Positions 32,513-44,399 are shown, numbered from the stretch's first letter. The stretch is DNA of 64,000 bases from Myotis daubentonii (GCF_963259705.1 NC_081842.1:37289796-37353795), one strand, 5' to 3'. Notes: generated by a model from the sequence alone, not told the origin. Made by a program: numbers and translations.

Positions 32513-32745
32513 TGAGAAAGAAAAGAAAGGAAAAGAAGGGAAGAAAGGGAGAGGGAAAGGGAGGAAGGAAGGAAGGAAGGAAGGAAGGAAGGAAGGAAGG
32601 AAGGAAGGAAGGAAGGAAGGAAGGAAGGAAGGAAGGAAGGAAGGAAGGAAGGAAGGAAGGAGAGGGAGGGAGGAAGGAGAGGGAGGGAGGAAGGAGAGGG
32701 AGGGAAGAAGGAGAGGGAGGGAGGGAGGGAGGGAGGGAGGATGGA
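32513..32745. repeat. (GGAA)n / (GGGA)n microsatellite
   Basis: About 24 uninterrupted GGAA units at 32,562-32,660 followed by mixed GGGA/GGAA units. The Pro-Ser-Phe-Leu repeat frame on the minus strand is a translation of this tract, not a protein. Confidence 0.97.
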
Positions 32746-32750
32746 TGGAT

Positions 32751-34799
32751 TGATTCTACTCATATGAGATTTTTAAAAAAGCAAAACTAACCTGTAGTGT
32801 TAGAAAGCAGATCAGTGGTTGTCTGGGATGGAGGTGAAGAGGAGGAGTGATGGTAGTTGGAAACGAGGGAATTTTTTCTTTAATGAACATATAAGCCTTG
32901 ACTTGAATTGTGTTATACAAGCATACATATTTGTGACAATTCAATGAATTATAGATTTCACTCACTGTATGTCACATACACCTTAGAACAGTTTACTTTA
33001 AAGATCATAAATAACATCTTTGGTAGGTATTTTGTTATTTTAGTTGTTTTCCCCAAAGGCTTTTAACATGCTTGCTCATCACCTCAGTTCTCTAATCTAT
33101 CTTTGTCATATACATTAAGTTCCCACCACAGCAGTCTTCAGAAAAACAATCTATGACTAGGAAGGAAATAATATTCACCAGTAAAAAAACTAACCACTTT
33201 TGATAAAATTCTTTCTAAAGAAAAACCTGTTGGCAATTCCAGTTCAAATATGGGAATTTAAAGCATAACCACAACTCTGGCAAGTAGTACATCCCTAAGT
33301 TCCATGCTGTGTGTTAAGGAATGAAAATCCTGTGCGTCGCTATGGCATCCTTCTAGGCGAGAGAAAGTTCAGAAGCAGTAACTACTAATAAGAGGAGGTA
33401 AGAAGCCGACTGACCTGTATATGGATGTGATTAGAAAATCACGTGGTACTTTGCCCCACTAGCTTAAAGAAAACTGGACTACCACTAACAACCTTAACAT
33501 TGTGTAAGCCCAAAAAACTAAGTTCCCTGCAGTAATACTAAATAAATATCACTTTTCTACACACCACTCAATATAAATCAAGAATAGGAACATCCATCCT
33601 AGGGGCCACATTTAAACTACTGTGGCCACGAAAAGGCCATATCTCCCCCCCTCTAAAACTAAAGCTATAAAAATACAATATGGTCTCTGAAATCATTATC
33701 ATTCTATCCCAATAACCGTCAACCAATCATATCAAACTAAGCAATTTTTTTTTTTAATCATTCTGTCCTCTAACCTTCTACAATTTACTTTCCCTTGTTA
33801 GTTTAGGATTCTTGAATCCCTAAATTTGACTGCATTATTCTCTTAACAAAATAAAAGTTCCATTTCAGTGGTTAAAGCAGTGATGGTGTTTGTTTTATTA
33901 CTTTCTTAGATAATATTATTCATTAATCAACAGAGAAAAAAATGAGAATTTATCACTTCAGTATGTTCAAAAATCAGTAAAGACTGAATCCCATGGATAC
34001 TGATTTCTTTGAAGACTTTGAATCTACATTTACAACTTGTGGAATCATCAGTCTCATGAATATTATTATTATAACCACCTGGCAGCCACACACACAGAGT
34101 TAGATTTTCAAATTTCAGAACTATTCATGCTTTTAAAAAACACTATTTACATATGTTCAGATTCATAGTTTTCAAAAAATCAAATTCGCATTTCAGTCAC
34201 ATTTTTGCAGGAGACATACCTAACGAATCAAAGCTAAGAAAAGTATGGTAAGGGCAAATATGCTCAATAAAAAACTACCCAAGATAATTCTACCACATTA
34301 AAACACTTTGGAAACTAGTCATTTCATGCATACTAGGCAATGCCATTGTAAAACCAGTGACTATTATAACTGAGCTCAATAGAGAAACGGCAAACATTTC
34401 TAGTAATAGAAGGATGGTACAATTTTTCAGATGGTAATATAAAAAAAATTTTTTTGAACATTTATCCATGTAAATGTTTCCAAAACCTGATCCCCACCCT
34501 TTCTTCACTAGTCACAAAAGTCAGCAGCTCTAAAAATCTAAGAGACTGAGATCAAGATGGGATAGGAGCACTGAAAAAAAGATTAGGGGGTATCTCATTA
34601 TCCACAATGGCCACCTCTTGAAATCCCTCCACCAATCCACTTCTTTTCACTCTCCTTATCACAGCCCAGTGAAGCATCAAAATGGGTTTTGGGGGGTGGA
34701 GCTGAGAAATGCTAAAACATGTTTAACAAGCTCTCCAGGTGATCCACAATAAAGCCTGGGAACTACTGTTGCAGTGTTTAGCTAAGACTTGCACTTCTC
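32751..34799. other. Unclassified DNA, no gene seen
   Basis: Long AT-rich stretch without recognised genes. A short MER5-like piece ('aagctctccaggtgatcc' to 'gggaactactg') lies near 34,725-34,772. Confidence 0.4.
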
Positions 34800-35275
34800 A
34801 CCTCTATTATAGCAATACCTTCCAAGGTGCTGTCAGGATCTGACTACACTACCCTTCACCTTAACTCCTTCAAAAGGTCCCTCAACTTTCCAAAGCCCTG
34901 GCTTACCACAAAGGCCTTCATGATGTGGATCCTGCGACTTCCTCCTACAACCCCAAACACCAACATTTCATACACATACACACAGACACTTATCTCTAGA
35001 CCTAACTCATAAATAATTATCCCTACTGGTCTTTGCACTGCTAACCACCTCTTGGAATGGCTTCCCTCTCCTTCCTCTTTCCACTCAATCTCACATATAG
35101 CTAAAAGCAAGTCATTTTAAGACTTGTTCCATACTCCACCTGGTCTAACACTGGAATAAGTACCCTATACTGACTCTTAAAATCAACCTGTGCATTCCTC
35201 ATCAAATTCTTATTACTTCCTATTAACTTATAGCACAACACTAGGCACATAATAGGCGCTCAATAAAATGTTGGG
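34800..35275 (+). repeat. L2 LINE 3' remnant
   Basis: Coding-like blocks ('ccacctcttggaatggcttccct') are followed by the L2 terminal phrase 'actaggcacataataggcgctc' and 'aataaaatgttgg'. Diverged and non-coding. Confidence 0.55.
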
Positions 35276-35434
35276 GAGACAGCCTGTCTTTCTCACATCT
35301 AGATGTCTTGGGATCAATGGCCACGTCTTATTTGTCCATGGATCCCCAATGTCTCAGAATACTGGCACATATAGGATGTCCCAAAAAATGTAGACACATT
35401 TTGAATGATTACAAAGTCAGTGTTTATTAACATA

Positions 35435-35654
35435 CTAGAGGCCCTATGCTCGAAATTTGTGCAAGAGTGGGCCTTCCTTCCCCCGGCTGGCTGCAGCACC
35501 AGCTTCTTTCTGGCACCTGGGACCCAGGGTTCCCTCCAGCTACCAGGAGGAACTCCAGACCCAGGCTTCCCTCACAGCCCCGGCTTCATTCAGAAGGTCA
35601 CCCGGAAAGACGTCTGGTCTAATTAGCATATTACACGTTTATTATTATAAATAG
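35435..35654 (-). mobile_element. HeliBat-type Helitron in mariner
   Basis: 3' CTAG at 35,435-35,438 beside host A; minus 5' end near 35,654 reads 'ctatttataataataaacgt', a drifted TCTATAATAATAAAAG. Same family as 15,420-15,545 ('acgtctggtctaattagcat'). Confidence 0.85.
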
Positions 35655-35791
35655 TTCATTTTCAAAAGTTAAAAAATCTACAGATACGAATAATTTGTCA
35701 ACACCTGTTTTCAAACTAATGACTGTTCTGGTTCAGGCACTGCTGACACTAACATGAAGCAACGGAATCGCAAGCATCAAGATCATTTCCT

Positions 35792-36010
35792 GCCGAAACC
35801 GGTTTGGCTCAGTGGATAGAGCGTCGGCCTGCAGACTGAAAGGTCCCAGGTTCGATTCGGTCAAGGGCATGTACCTGGGTTGCGGGCACGTCCCCAGGGG
35901 GTGTGCAGGAGGCAGCTGATCGATGTTTCTCTCTCATCGATGTTTCAAACTATCTCTCTCCATTCCTCTCTGTAAGAAATCAATAAAATATATTTAAAAA
36001 AAAAAAAAAA
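35792..36010 (+). mobile_element. Ves SINE in mariner
   Basis: Complete Ves SINE with a perfect 11-bp duplication GATCATTTCCT (35,781-35,791; 36,011-36,021). Confidence 0.95.
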
Positions 36011-36352
36011 GATCATTTCCTTTGGTAGGTGTGAGCCCTCATTTCATCAACTGTTGCAGTTTTGTACTGTAAACTTTATTTTTTATGTATCACCCATAAA
36101 AAAAAGTCTAGTGGATAAATTTTCTTTGTTCAAACCTTGTCTGGCTTCACCCAAAAAATGTATCCACACTTTGAATAGGAATGTTTGTACTTCAACTGCA
36201 TTTTCAAATTTTCAGTAGCATTTTAGGATGATTTCCTTGGTTCAAAACTTAGAAAAGGCTGAAAAGAAAGAAACATCCATTGAGCTATCAGCTGTTAAAG
36301 TGTGTATACATGTTTCGGGACACCCTATAGATATCTTTTAAAGTTTGCTGAG

Positions 36353-36582
36353 GCCCTAACCAGTTTGTCTGGCTCAGTGGATAGAGCGTCAGCCTGCAGA
36401 CTGAAGGGTCCCAGGTTCGATTCCGGTCAAGGGCATGTACCAGGGTTGCGGGCACATCCCCAGCAGGAGGTGTGCAGGAGGCAGCTGATGGATGTTTCTC
36501 TGTCATCGATGTTTCTAACTCTCTATCCCTCTCCATTCCTCTCTGTAAAAAAAAAAATGAATAAAATATATTAAAAAAAATA
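36353..36582 (+). mobile_element. Ves SINE
   Basis: Complete Ves SINE with a perfect 13-bp duplication AAAGTTTGCTGAG (36,340-36,352; 36,583-36,595). Confidence 0.95.
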
Positions 36583-36595
36583 AAAGTTTGCTGAG

Positions 36596-38245
36596 TGATC
36601 CCAAACAAGAAAAAGCTACAAGACTTTGTCAGCACCAAACTAGTGTTGTAAGAAACATTAAGGGGCCTAGCCAGTTTGGCTTCATGGACAGAGCATCAGC
36701 CTGCAGACCAAAGAGTCCCGAGTTCAATTCCGGTCAAGAGTACATGACTAGGTTTCACACTCAATCCCCAGAAGGGGCCATGCAGGAGGCAGCCGATCAA
36801 TGATTCTCTCTCATCATTGATGTTTCTATCTCTTTCTCCCTCTCCCTTACTTTCTAAATCAAAAATATATTTAAAAAAGAAAAAGAAATTTTTTTCAAAA
36901 AAAAGAAATATCAAGGGACTTCTTCAAGAAGAAAAATAAGGATCAGAAGTATGAATAAAAAATGGCAATAACTACATACCTATCAATTACTTTAAATGTA
37001 AATAGGTTAAATGCTCCAATCAAAAGACAGAGTGGCTGAATGGAGAAGAAAACAAGACCCATACATATGCTGCCTATAAGAGACTCACTTCAGATCAAAA
37101 TACATGCACAGACTGAAAAGAGAAAAAGATATTTCATGCAAAAGGAAAACAAACAAAAAAGCTGGGGTAGCAATACTTTTAACAAAATAAACTTTAAAAC
37201 CAAGGCTATATTAAGAGACAAAGGACGTTACATAATGATAATGGGATCAGTCCAACAAAAGGATATAACCCTTGTAAACATTTATGCACCCAACATAGGA
37301 GCATCTAAATATATAATGCAAATATTGACGGACATAAAACGAAAGATCAGCAGTAATACAGTCATAGTAGGGGACATCAATGGATAGATCATCCAGAAAG
37401 AAAATGAACAAAGGGTGGGGGAAAAAAGGAGACATATTAATTAATACCCTTTGTAATACTTCAAGCAATAAAAAAAAGAGAGAGAAAATGAACAAGGAAA
37501 CAGGGGCCTTAAATGACACATTAGACCAGATGAATTTAATTGATATTTTTTAGAATACTTCACCCCAAAGAAACAGAATATACGTTCTTTTCAAGCACAC
37601 ATAGAACATTTTCCAGAATATACCACGTTAGGCCACAAAACAAATCTCAATAAATTTAAGAAAACTGAAATCACATCAAGCATCTTTCATATAACAATAT
37701 GACACTAGAAATCAACTGCAGAAGAAAACTGAAAAACACACAAATACACAGAGGATAAATAACATACTTCTAAACAATAAATGGGTTAACAACAAGATCA
37801 AAGAAGAAATCAAAAGAAACACTGAGACAAGTGATAATGAAAACACAACAACCCCAAATCTATGGGACACAGCCAAAACAGTTCTAAGAGGGAAATTCAC
37901 AGTAATACAGAGGCCCACCTCAAAACCAATAAAATTTTCAAATAAACAATCTAACCTTACACCTAAAGGAACTAGAAAAAGAAGAACAAAGCCCAGAGTG
38001 AGCAGAAAAAAGAAAATAATAAAGATCAGAGTGAAAACAAACGAAATAATCTCTAAAACAAAACAATACTAAAGATCAATGAAACCAAGAACTGGTTCTT
38101 GGGAAGACAGACAAGATTGATAAAACTTTAACCAGACTCAGAAAAAAAGAAAAAGAAGGGGGGGGGGGGGAAAGAACCCAAGTAAATACAATCAGAAATG
38201 AAAGAGAAGTGATGACTGATGCCACAGAAATGCAAAGAATGATAC
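36596..38245 (+). repeat. L1 ORF1 end and ORF2 endonuclease remnant
   Basis: The ORF1 tail ('gcaccaaactagtgttgta') is followed by ORF2 N-terminal sequence: a readable piece at 37,040-37,387 matches the endonuclease domain (…LVNIYAPNIGASKY…, VIVGDING), then more decayed ORF2 to about 38,240 ('ccaagaactggttcttgg'). Broken by stops after VGDING. A Ves SINE lies in the ORF1 part and a G run at 38,159-38,170. Confidence 0.75.
36665..36901 (+). mobile_element. Ves SINE in L1
   Basis: Ves SINE with some divergence. Imperfect flanking duplication, AAGAAACATTAAGGG (36,650 on) and AAGAAATATCAAGGG (36,903 on). Confidence 0.9.
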
Positions 38246-38784
38246 TACTTATGAAATTTTAATTAAACAGTGCTTAACTCAGATTAAGTTTCCAACTCTA
38301 TCAAACTGAGATTCTGATGACTTTTATATTCATGTAAAATCGAAATAACATGAAAAAGTATCCTAGAATACAAATTATACCCACTAGAAACCTCATTAAC
38401 TAGTTACATTATATCAGTCTATTTTTCCTGTTGCTATTCTCAAATAACTAATTATCCCTCGGTTTAGTGTATCATAATGTAGAAGGGGATTCCCATGCAG
38501 CAATTTCCCCCTCCTCCAGTTTGTTCTTCTGCTTTTGTCCATTAAGTATTTGGAAACGAAATCAATTCCCCATCCCCACAAGCCCCCAATCTTCACACCC
38601 CTATGAACCTCAAAATGAGCAGCAGCAGCAAGCTGAAAAGAAGAAAACCTGGATGCTTAGCTCTTTTCAGTAACATTCACTCCTGAATTTCCAATTGCTT
38701 TTATTTTTCTAGAATTCAGAAATGTGGACCAGGGTGCAATGCTATAATAATGATGCAATGTCTTTCTCACCTATTGCACTACCA
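38246..38784. other. Unclassified DNA, no gene seen
   Basis: No gene. The last 8 bases (38,777-38,784) are the left duplication of the following MER5-type element. Confidence 0.4.
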
Positions 38785-39007
38785 AAGTGGTTCTCAACCT
38801 TGGCTGCACATTAGAATCACCTGGAAATCTTTTTTAAAATCCTGATTTCTGGGCCTCATCCTCTGGAAATTCTGTTTCTTTGTTATGGGGTGAGGCCACA
38901 ACATTAGTAACAAAGAAACAGAATTTCCGGAGGGTGAGGCCCAGAAATCAGGATTTTAAAAAGATTCCCAGGTGATTCTAATGTACAGCCAAGGTTGAGA
39001 ACCACTG
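38785..39007. mobile_element. MER5-type hAT element, almost fully palindromic
   Basis: Ends AAGTGGTTCTCAACC and GGTTGAGAACCACTG with MER5 phrases 'gctgcacattagaatcacctgg'. A perfect 8-bp duplication CACTACCA flanks it (38,777-38,784; 39,008-39,015). The left arm (38,785-38,885) and right arm (38,908-39,007) are about 95% identical inverted copies around a 22-base loop. Confidence 0.88.
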
Positions 39008-39015
39008 CACTACCA

Positions 39016-39532
39016 GCTCAACTTTGTCCCTTCTGTACAAAGCTAACTAAGACCCTTTCCATCCCAAATCATAATCTCATCCATCATGCACTATATCCAG
39101 GATTGAAACATAATCCTGCTGTTCTGTTTAAAGTCTCCTTCCTTCCCTGTCACAGAAGAATGTTCTTATCACAGCACAAAAGTCACTTGATAATATGATC
39201 CCTTCTTACCTTTCCTTTCCATTCATATTATCGTCCAACTTGCAAACCATACCCTACACATAAAGCATACGGTTTGCAGAAAAGATCAACCTATTAGGGC
39301 ATATTATGCCCTAATAAATATTCCTCTCCTCCCATTATACCACTCACATACCTATTTTTATTGTAAATTATTTCAATATATGTACACAGATTCTCCGTTA
39401 ATATGGACACTTGTAGTTTATTTTAATATTTTAAAAATTATGAATGTGAACATTATTTTATTATACTTAAGAGATATAGACTTGGTACAATTTCAAAAGT
39501 GTAGAACACAAAGCAAAATCAAAACTAAAATA
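39016..39532. other. Unclassified DNA, no gene seen
   Basis: Nothing recognised. Confidence 0.35.
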
Positions 39533-39547
39533 AAACCTAAAGTGCCA

Positions 39548-39770
39548 GCCCTAACCGGTTTGGCTCAGTGGGTAGAGCATCGGCCTGTGGACTCAAGGGT
39601 CCCAGGTTCGGTTCCGGTCAAGGGCATGTACCTTGGTTGCGGGCACATACCCAGTAGGGAGTGTGCAGGAGGCAGCTGATTGATGTTTCTCTCTCATCAA
39701 TGTTTCTAACTCTCTATCCCTCTCCCTTCCTCTCTGTAAAAAAATCAATAAAATATATTTAAAAAAAAAA
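39548..39770 (+). mobile_element. Ves SINE
   Basis: Complete Ves SINE with a perfect 15-bp duplication AAACCTAAAGTGCCA (39,533-39,547; 39,771-39,785). Confidence 0.95.
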
Positions 39771-39838
39771 AAACCTAAAGTGCCAAAAAATTATTGGCTT
39801 TGACATTCAGCTATCATACAATTAAAATAAAGGCATTA

Positions 39839-40044
39839 GGCCTGGCCAGTGTGGCTCAATTGGTTGTGCATCCTCCCATGCACTGAAATGTTGCTGGTTC
39901 GATTCCCGGTCAGGACACATGCCCGGGTTGGAGGCTTGATCCCCAGTGGGCAGTTTGCAGGAGGCAGTCAATCGATGTTGCCCTCTCACATCATGTTTCT
40001 CTCTTCTCCCTTCCTCTCTAAAAATCAATAAACTATTCTTTAAA
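39839..40044 (+). mobile_element. Ves SINE, older variant
   Basis: Ves head of the 'gccagtgtggctcaattggttg' variant, B-box 'ggttcgattcc', A-rich end. Flanks AAATAAAGGCATTA and AAATAAAGGTATTA differ at one base. Confidence 0.9.
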
Positions 40045-40059
40045 AAATAAAGGTATTAA

Positions 40060-41110
40060 AGGAAACAATCATCTCAAAAATGTATTTGATGTTCTTTTAA
40101 TTTTCTCTATAATGAAATGGATATAACAAATGCACTGAACTCAGAGGTTAATGGATAAAACAACAGAAGTTTCTTAAGATACCTAAAGGATATTTTTTGT
40201 ATAGCTAATTTGTTCAAAATTGAGGTGTCAGAGAAATGAAAATTTTTTTTTAGAAAAATCAGTTCAGGTAATGATTAACCTGATGAGATCAGTACTGTAC
40301 ATTTTCCACTTAATTTGGCTGAATACTGGCTTAATATTTAAATTACATGTGCAATCATAGGGTCAAAGAGCATTCAATCCAGAAGAGATATCAGAAGCCC
40401 AGTTCAAAGTTTTAAAGATTAAGCAAATGAAGTCCAGAAAAATTAATAAGTTGAGTCACAAAAGGCTTTTTCGTACATGAGTATTTTCTTATTTTAGTGA
40501 GCTAATAAAATATTGCTTCATATAACCACTCTTAGGAATATGTAACTTATTAATTTTGTTACATGCTAAAAAGATATTTACCGTAACTGTCTGGTTAGGA
40601 TGAAAGTGGTTATCTTCCTCAGAGATTAAAATATCCCCTATATATGTATAATTAACCTGTTGATAATTTTCTAACAGCGGCCTCAAATATTGGCTTCCAT
40701 TATCTGTTAAATTAGAAGTAATGTTAAAAACAAAAATAAATAACATCAATATTTTTACTACATAACTCATTTTTAGAAATCAAATTCATTTGAATACCCG
40801 ATTTAGCAAGAGACAGGGTACATAAAATTACTATCACATAAGGAACCTCAATTTTTCATTTTAAAAATGAATCTGTATTTTAAAAGGTTGGGAACCACAG
40901 AGGAAAAAAAAAGGTGCCAATTCTAGTTAAAGGAGAATTTTACGCTAACTATTCTCATGGATGAAAGGCACAACTTTCCCAACTATAAATAAATGAACTC
41001 ACATTTTGGGGTGAGGGATGAGGAGTAGGGGGAGGGGGAGAGATTGTCTGCCCAGCAGTTTCCTTGTTTACTCAACTGTCATTTGCACTGCTCCCCTCCC
41101 ACTCCCACCA
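40060..41110. other. Unclassified DNA, no gene seen
   Basis: AT-rich. The 93-codon minus frame at 40,489-40,770 starts with a hydrophobic stretch but matches nothing I know and has no supporting splice context. Confidence 0.4.
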
Positions 41111-41302
41111 TCCTATATAATAAAAGGCTAACATGCAAATTGTCCCCTTGACCGGGAGTTCGACTGGGAGTTCAACCGGGAGTTCGGCCAGGGCGTAGGG
41201 CCGGCCCGTGGACCCTTCCCCTGGCCAACCCCGGCCCCAATCAGCCCCCCAACTCCAATCAGGGACAGGGCCAGCCAACAAATTCGTGCACTGAGCCTCT
41301 AG
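41111..41302 (+). mobile_element. Helitron, first of an abutting pair
   Basis: Starts TCCTATATAATAAAAGGC after host A (41,110), ends GCACTGAGCCTCTAG at 41,302. The 5' part has three tandem copies of 'gaccgggagttc'-like units (41,149-41,186). Confidence 0.9.
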
Positions 41303-41636
41303 TCCTATATGACAAAAGCCTAATATGCTAAAGTGTCCAACTGTTCGCTATGACGCACACTGACCACCAGGGGGGAAGACGCTCCAACCAGTAGGTTAGC
41401 TTGCTGCTGGGGTCTGGCCGATCGGGACTGGGAGAGATGGGCCGGACACACCCTGGAGCCCTCCCATGGTCCCTCCTGGGGCCCGATTGTGCACTGGTGG
41501 GGTCCCTCAGCCTGGCCTGCGCCCTCTCGCAATCTGGGACCCCTCGGGGGATGTCAGAGAGCTGGTTTCAGCCTGATCCCCGCAGGCCAGGCCGAGGGAC
41601 CCCACTGGTGCACAAATCCATGCACCGGACCTCTGG
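41303..41636 (+). mobile_element. Helitron, second of the pair
   Basis: Starts TCCTATATGACAAAAGCCTA directly after CTAG of the first and ends GCACCGGACCTCTGG (CTAG to CTGG) before T. Same subfamily as 2187-2604. Holds a near CTCF motif, CCACCAGGGGGGAAG, at 41,364-41,378. Confidence 0.9.
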
Positions 41637-41832
41637 TAGTTTATATGTGGCCTCTGGCCATGGAAAACTCTCCCAAACCAAATTGATCAGTGCTTCAAGA
41701 GCTTTCCAAACAAAATAGAGAAAGAGGTACTCCTTACTCTACAGCACGTAAAAACAATAGAAACTCTGGCCCTGGCAAGTCACGTTTTCCTCCATGTAAA
41801 GAATGCCAATCTACTATGAGAGAATGAAGCTA

Positions 41833-41869
<37 letters not shown>

Positions 41870-42109
41870 CACACACACACACACACAATTGTTAAACAGA
41901 AATTCCTGGTAGCATCAATAGGTCTGATTCTAGTTGTCCTAAAGCCTGGCTGACTCAATGCCCTTCCTATAGCTGAGTTATTCAATCCATTTCGGATTCC
42001 ATATGCCAATAACTCTCCTTTTCGGGGTAAGCTAACTTTGAGTTTCTATCACACAACCAAGAATTCTGACTCATATACAACTTTGAGAAGCTGACCATGA
42101 CTAATCAAG
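41637..42109. repeat. Flanking DNA with (CA)n microsatellite
   Basis: A CA repeat of about 25 units with one TG interruption runs 41,835-41,887. The rest is unclassified and without a gene. Confidence 0.85.
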
Positions 42110-42122
42110 ACAATATGACAAG

Positions 42123-42330
42123 TTGCCCTAGCAGGTTTGGCTCAGTGGCCTCTGGACGGCCTGCAGACTGAAGGGTCCCAGGTTCAATTCTGGTCAAGGG
42201 CACATGCCTGGGTTGTGGGCTTGATCTCCAGTAGGGGATGCAGTAGGCAGCTGATCAATGATTCTCTCCCATTACTGATGTTTCTATATCTCTCTCCCTC
42301 TCCCTCATCAATAAAAATATGTAAGAAAAA
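42123..42330 (+). mobile_element. Ves SINE
   Basis: Ves SINE with a small deletion between head boxes. Flanks GACAATATGACAAG and AACAATATCACAAG form an imperfect duplication (42,109-42,122; 42,330-42,343). Confidence 0.9.
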
Positions 42331-42695
42331 ACAATATCACAAGTAAATGTAAGTAAAGGCAAATTACAAAACTTCCAGAACCGATATAAAACATAAACGG
42401 AGTATCTAGCCCTCAGCATATTACTTAAATGAAATATGTATCTTTAACTTAAGAAAAATTAAGCTTTAACCTCTTAAATCTAGCAGTTATGATGAACACA
42501 AGCACATTTTCAAATTTCATCAATCATCCATTTATTTTCTTCAGACTGATTCTAATACCATCTCTAAGTACATTCCTCCAAGAAAAGTGAGAGGTACACA
42601 CACATGTTCCCTAGGCCTCCAAATGTACATACCAATGTGTAAGAAAGCCTCTTCCAACCCTCCTCTAAAAGCTGATCTTTTAATGAATTATTTCC

Positions 42696-43127
42696 AGTGT
42701 TCTATTGTAAGGATGAACAGTTAAGGCTATCAGCTGGTCATGAAAACCTTCCTGAGAACAATTCTCTCAAATACTTACTTACCAGGTCCTGGCTTTAGAT
42801 CCTGGAGTGACATGACAGAGCCCACACCTGTTCTCACGGAGCTTAAACTATAGAGGTGAGTAAAAACTATGTATACATACAAAATAAATACATACATAAT
42901 AAAGAGCTAATATGCTAATTAGACCAAACAGCAGAACAACTTTCCGGACGAAGCCAGGGCTGCGAGGGCCGGTCGAGGCTGCAAGGGTCTGCGAAGCGGA
43001 GCCCCTTGCATGAATTTCGTACATCAGGCCTCTAGTATATGTATATATTTAAGTACTCATTCTCTCAGAAATGTTTTCATGATAAGCTGATAGCCTTAAA
43101 CTACTGGTTCATCCTTACAGAACACAG
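42696..43127. repeat. Imperfect inverted repeat around an L2-like piece and a Helitron
   Basis: About 42,696-42,776 ('gtaaggatgaacagttaagg', 'ctatcagctggtcatgaaaac') is mirrored at about 43,052-43,127 ('gttttcatgataagctgatag', 'ccttaaactactggttcat'). Between them is a minus-strand L2-like segment ('cacacctgttctcacggagctt') and the Helitron at 42,890-43,035. Confidence 0.6.
42890..43035 (+). mobile_element. Short HeliBat-type Helitron
   Basis: 5' end drifted ('acataataaagagctaatat'), 3' end 'gtacatcaggcctCTAG' at 43,032-43,035 before T. Interior 'ctaattagaccaaacagcag' and 'tttccggacgaag' match the 15,420/35,435 family. Confidence 0.8.
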
Positions 43128-43132
43128 GAATT

Positions 43133-43135
<3 letters not shown>

Positions 43136-43167
<32 letters not shown>
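43136..43167. repeat. (TG)n microsatellite
   Basis: About 15 TG units. Confidence 0.95.
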
Positions 43168-43171
<4 letters not shown>

Positions 43172-44397
43172 GTTCTAGTGCTATGAGAAAAATAAGAGGG
43201 TCTTGTGACTAAAAATGGCTATGGAACAAAAATGGCTAAGAAGTGGGCAGCTTATGACATCTCGATGTGACCTGAGATGGCAGTATTGGAAGTGAAATCT
43301 GAGTGACATAAAGGAATTAGCCATATGACAATTTCAGGGCCAAACCTGAAGCACAGAGCAAAGCAATTAAGGTACAGAGACAGGTATAAGCTTGTTCAGT
43401 GGGGGTGGAGCTGGTATGGCTGGAACAAGGGAGAGGGTGCTGTGAAATATGACAAGGTTTGTGAAGTGTCCAAGGGCAGGATCACATGGTGGGAGTTAAG
43501 GAAAGGCATTTGAATTTCGTACTGAGTATGATGGAAAACTCATAGAAGAAGACTAAAGGGAAAAAACTAACATTTATTGAGCACATTATATAATGCCAGA
43601 CAAAATAGTATGTATAAGTGTTTTCCCTAAAGACTCTATAAAGCCATATATGCATTCATGTAAATTATACCATGAGCATTTATCATAGTAATTATCAAAA
43701 AATCAGTATGCTGTTATGCACACACACACCAAAAAAGCCACTTTTCCTGTTACTACCAGTTCTCACTTGTAGGAGTCACTTATACGTTGATTTGTCAGAC
43801 CAAAGGAACCAACCAACCAATGTTATCTATTAGCATGAGTCATCTGGAAGAAAATGCAAGAAAGGCAAATGAGACTAGATGGAAACAAGGCAGCCAGCTA
43901 TTCATGAGAGTATATGACCCAATAAAATGGAACAAACCAAGTAGAGAAACAACAAATTAGAAAACATGCCCACATGCAAGAAGCAGAGAGCCCAGGGATA
44001 CAAAAGATTAAGTTATCTATCTACTTAAAAGTCCACTCCAACAAACACATAAACAGAGTGAAAAAGCACAAAAGCTTCTAATATACTGTAAATTCTCTGT
44101 TCATGTCCCTATTTAATAGGGCCTTGCCTGTTTTAACAACATTCAGAGAAAAATGAAAATGTTAATGTTTTAAATATACTATGCTTGGTAATTTTTTACC
44201 TGAATTGTAAAATTTTTATTTATAAATAGTTCTTAAAATATCACTAAAATGCTGTGGCAATGATTTTCATTCAAAGCTCTAAAACTGAAAATCTTATCTT
44301 CCCTTATAGCAAATTCTGGTTTCCAGAGAACAGCTCAACTATCTCCCTTCTGACAACTATCTCTCTCTGACAAAAAAATCCTCAATAAAAATGGAGG
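43168..44397. other. Unclassified DNA, no gene seen
   Basis: A weak MIR-like piece lies near 43,570-43,700. The 62-codon frame at 43,325 has no recognisable domain. Confidence 0.35.
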
Positions 44398-44399
44398 AG

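Larger units (their letters stand above)
35372..36329. mobile_element. Mariner element without intact gene, with nested Helitron and SINE
   Basis: Inverted ends TAGGATGTCCCAAAAAATGT (left) and 'catgtttcgggacaccctata' minus its last base (right), flanked by TA. About 520 bp remain after removing the Helitron (35,435-35,654) and SINE (35,792-36,010). I see no readable transposase. It shares its end region with the MITE at 7599-7734, whose uninterrupted sequence confirms the Helitron boundaries. Confidence 0.8.

Noticed and set aside
32479..32763. Minus-strand frame with a Leu-Pro-Ser-Phe repeat
   Set aside because: Direct translation of the GGAA microsatellite.
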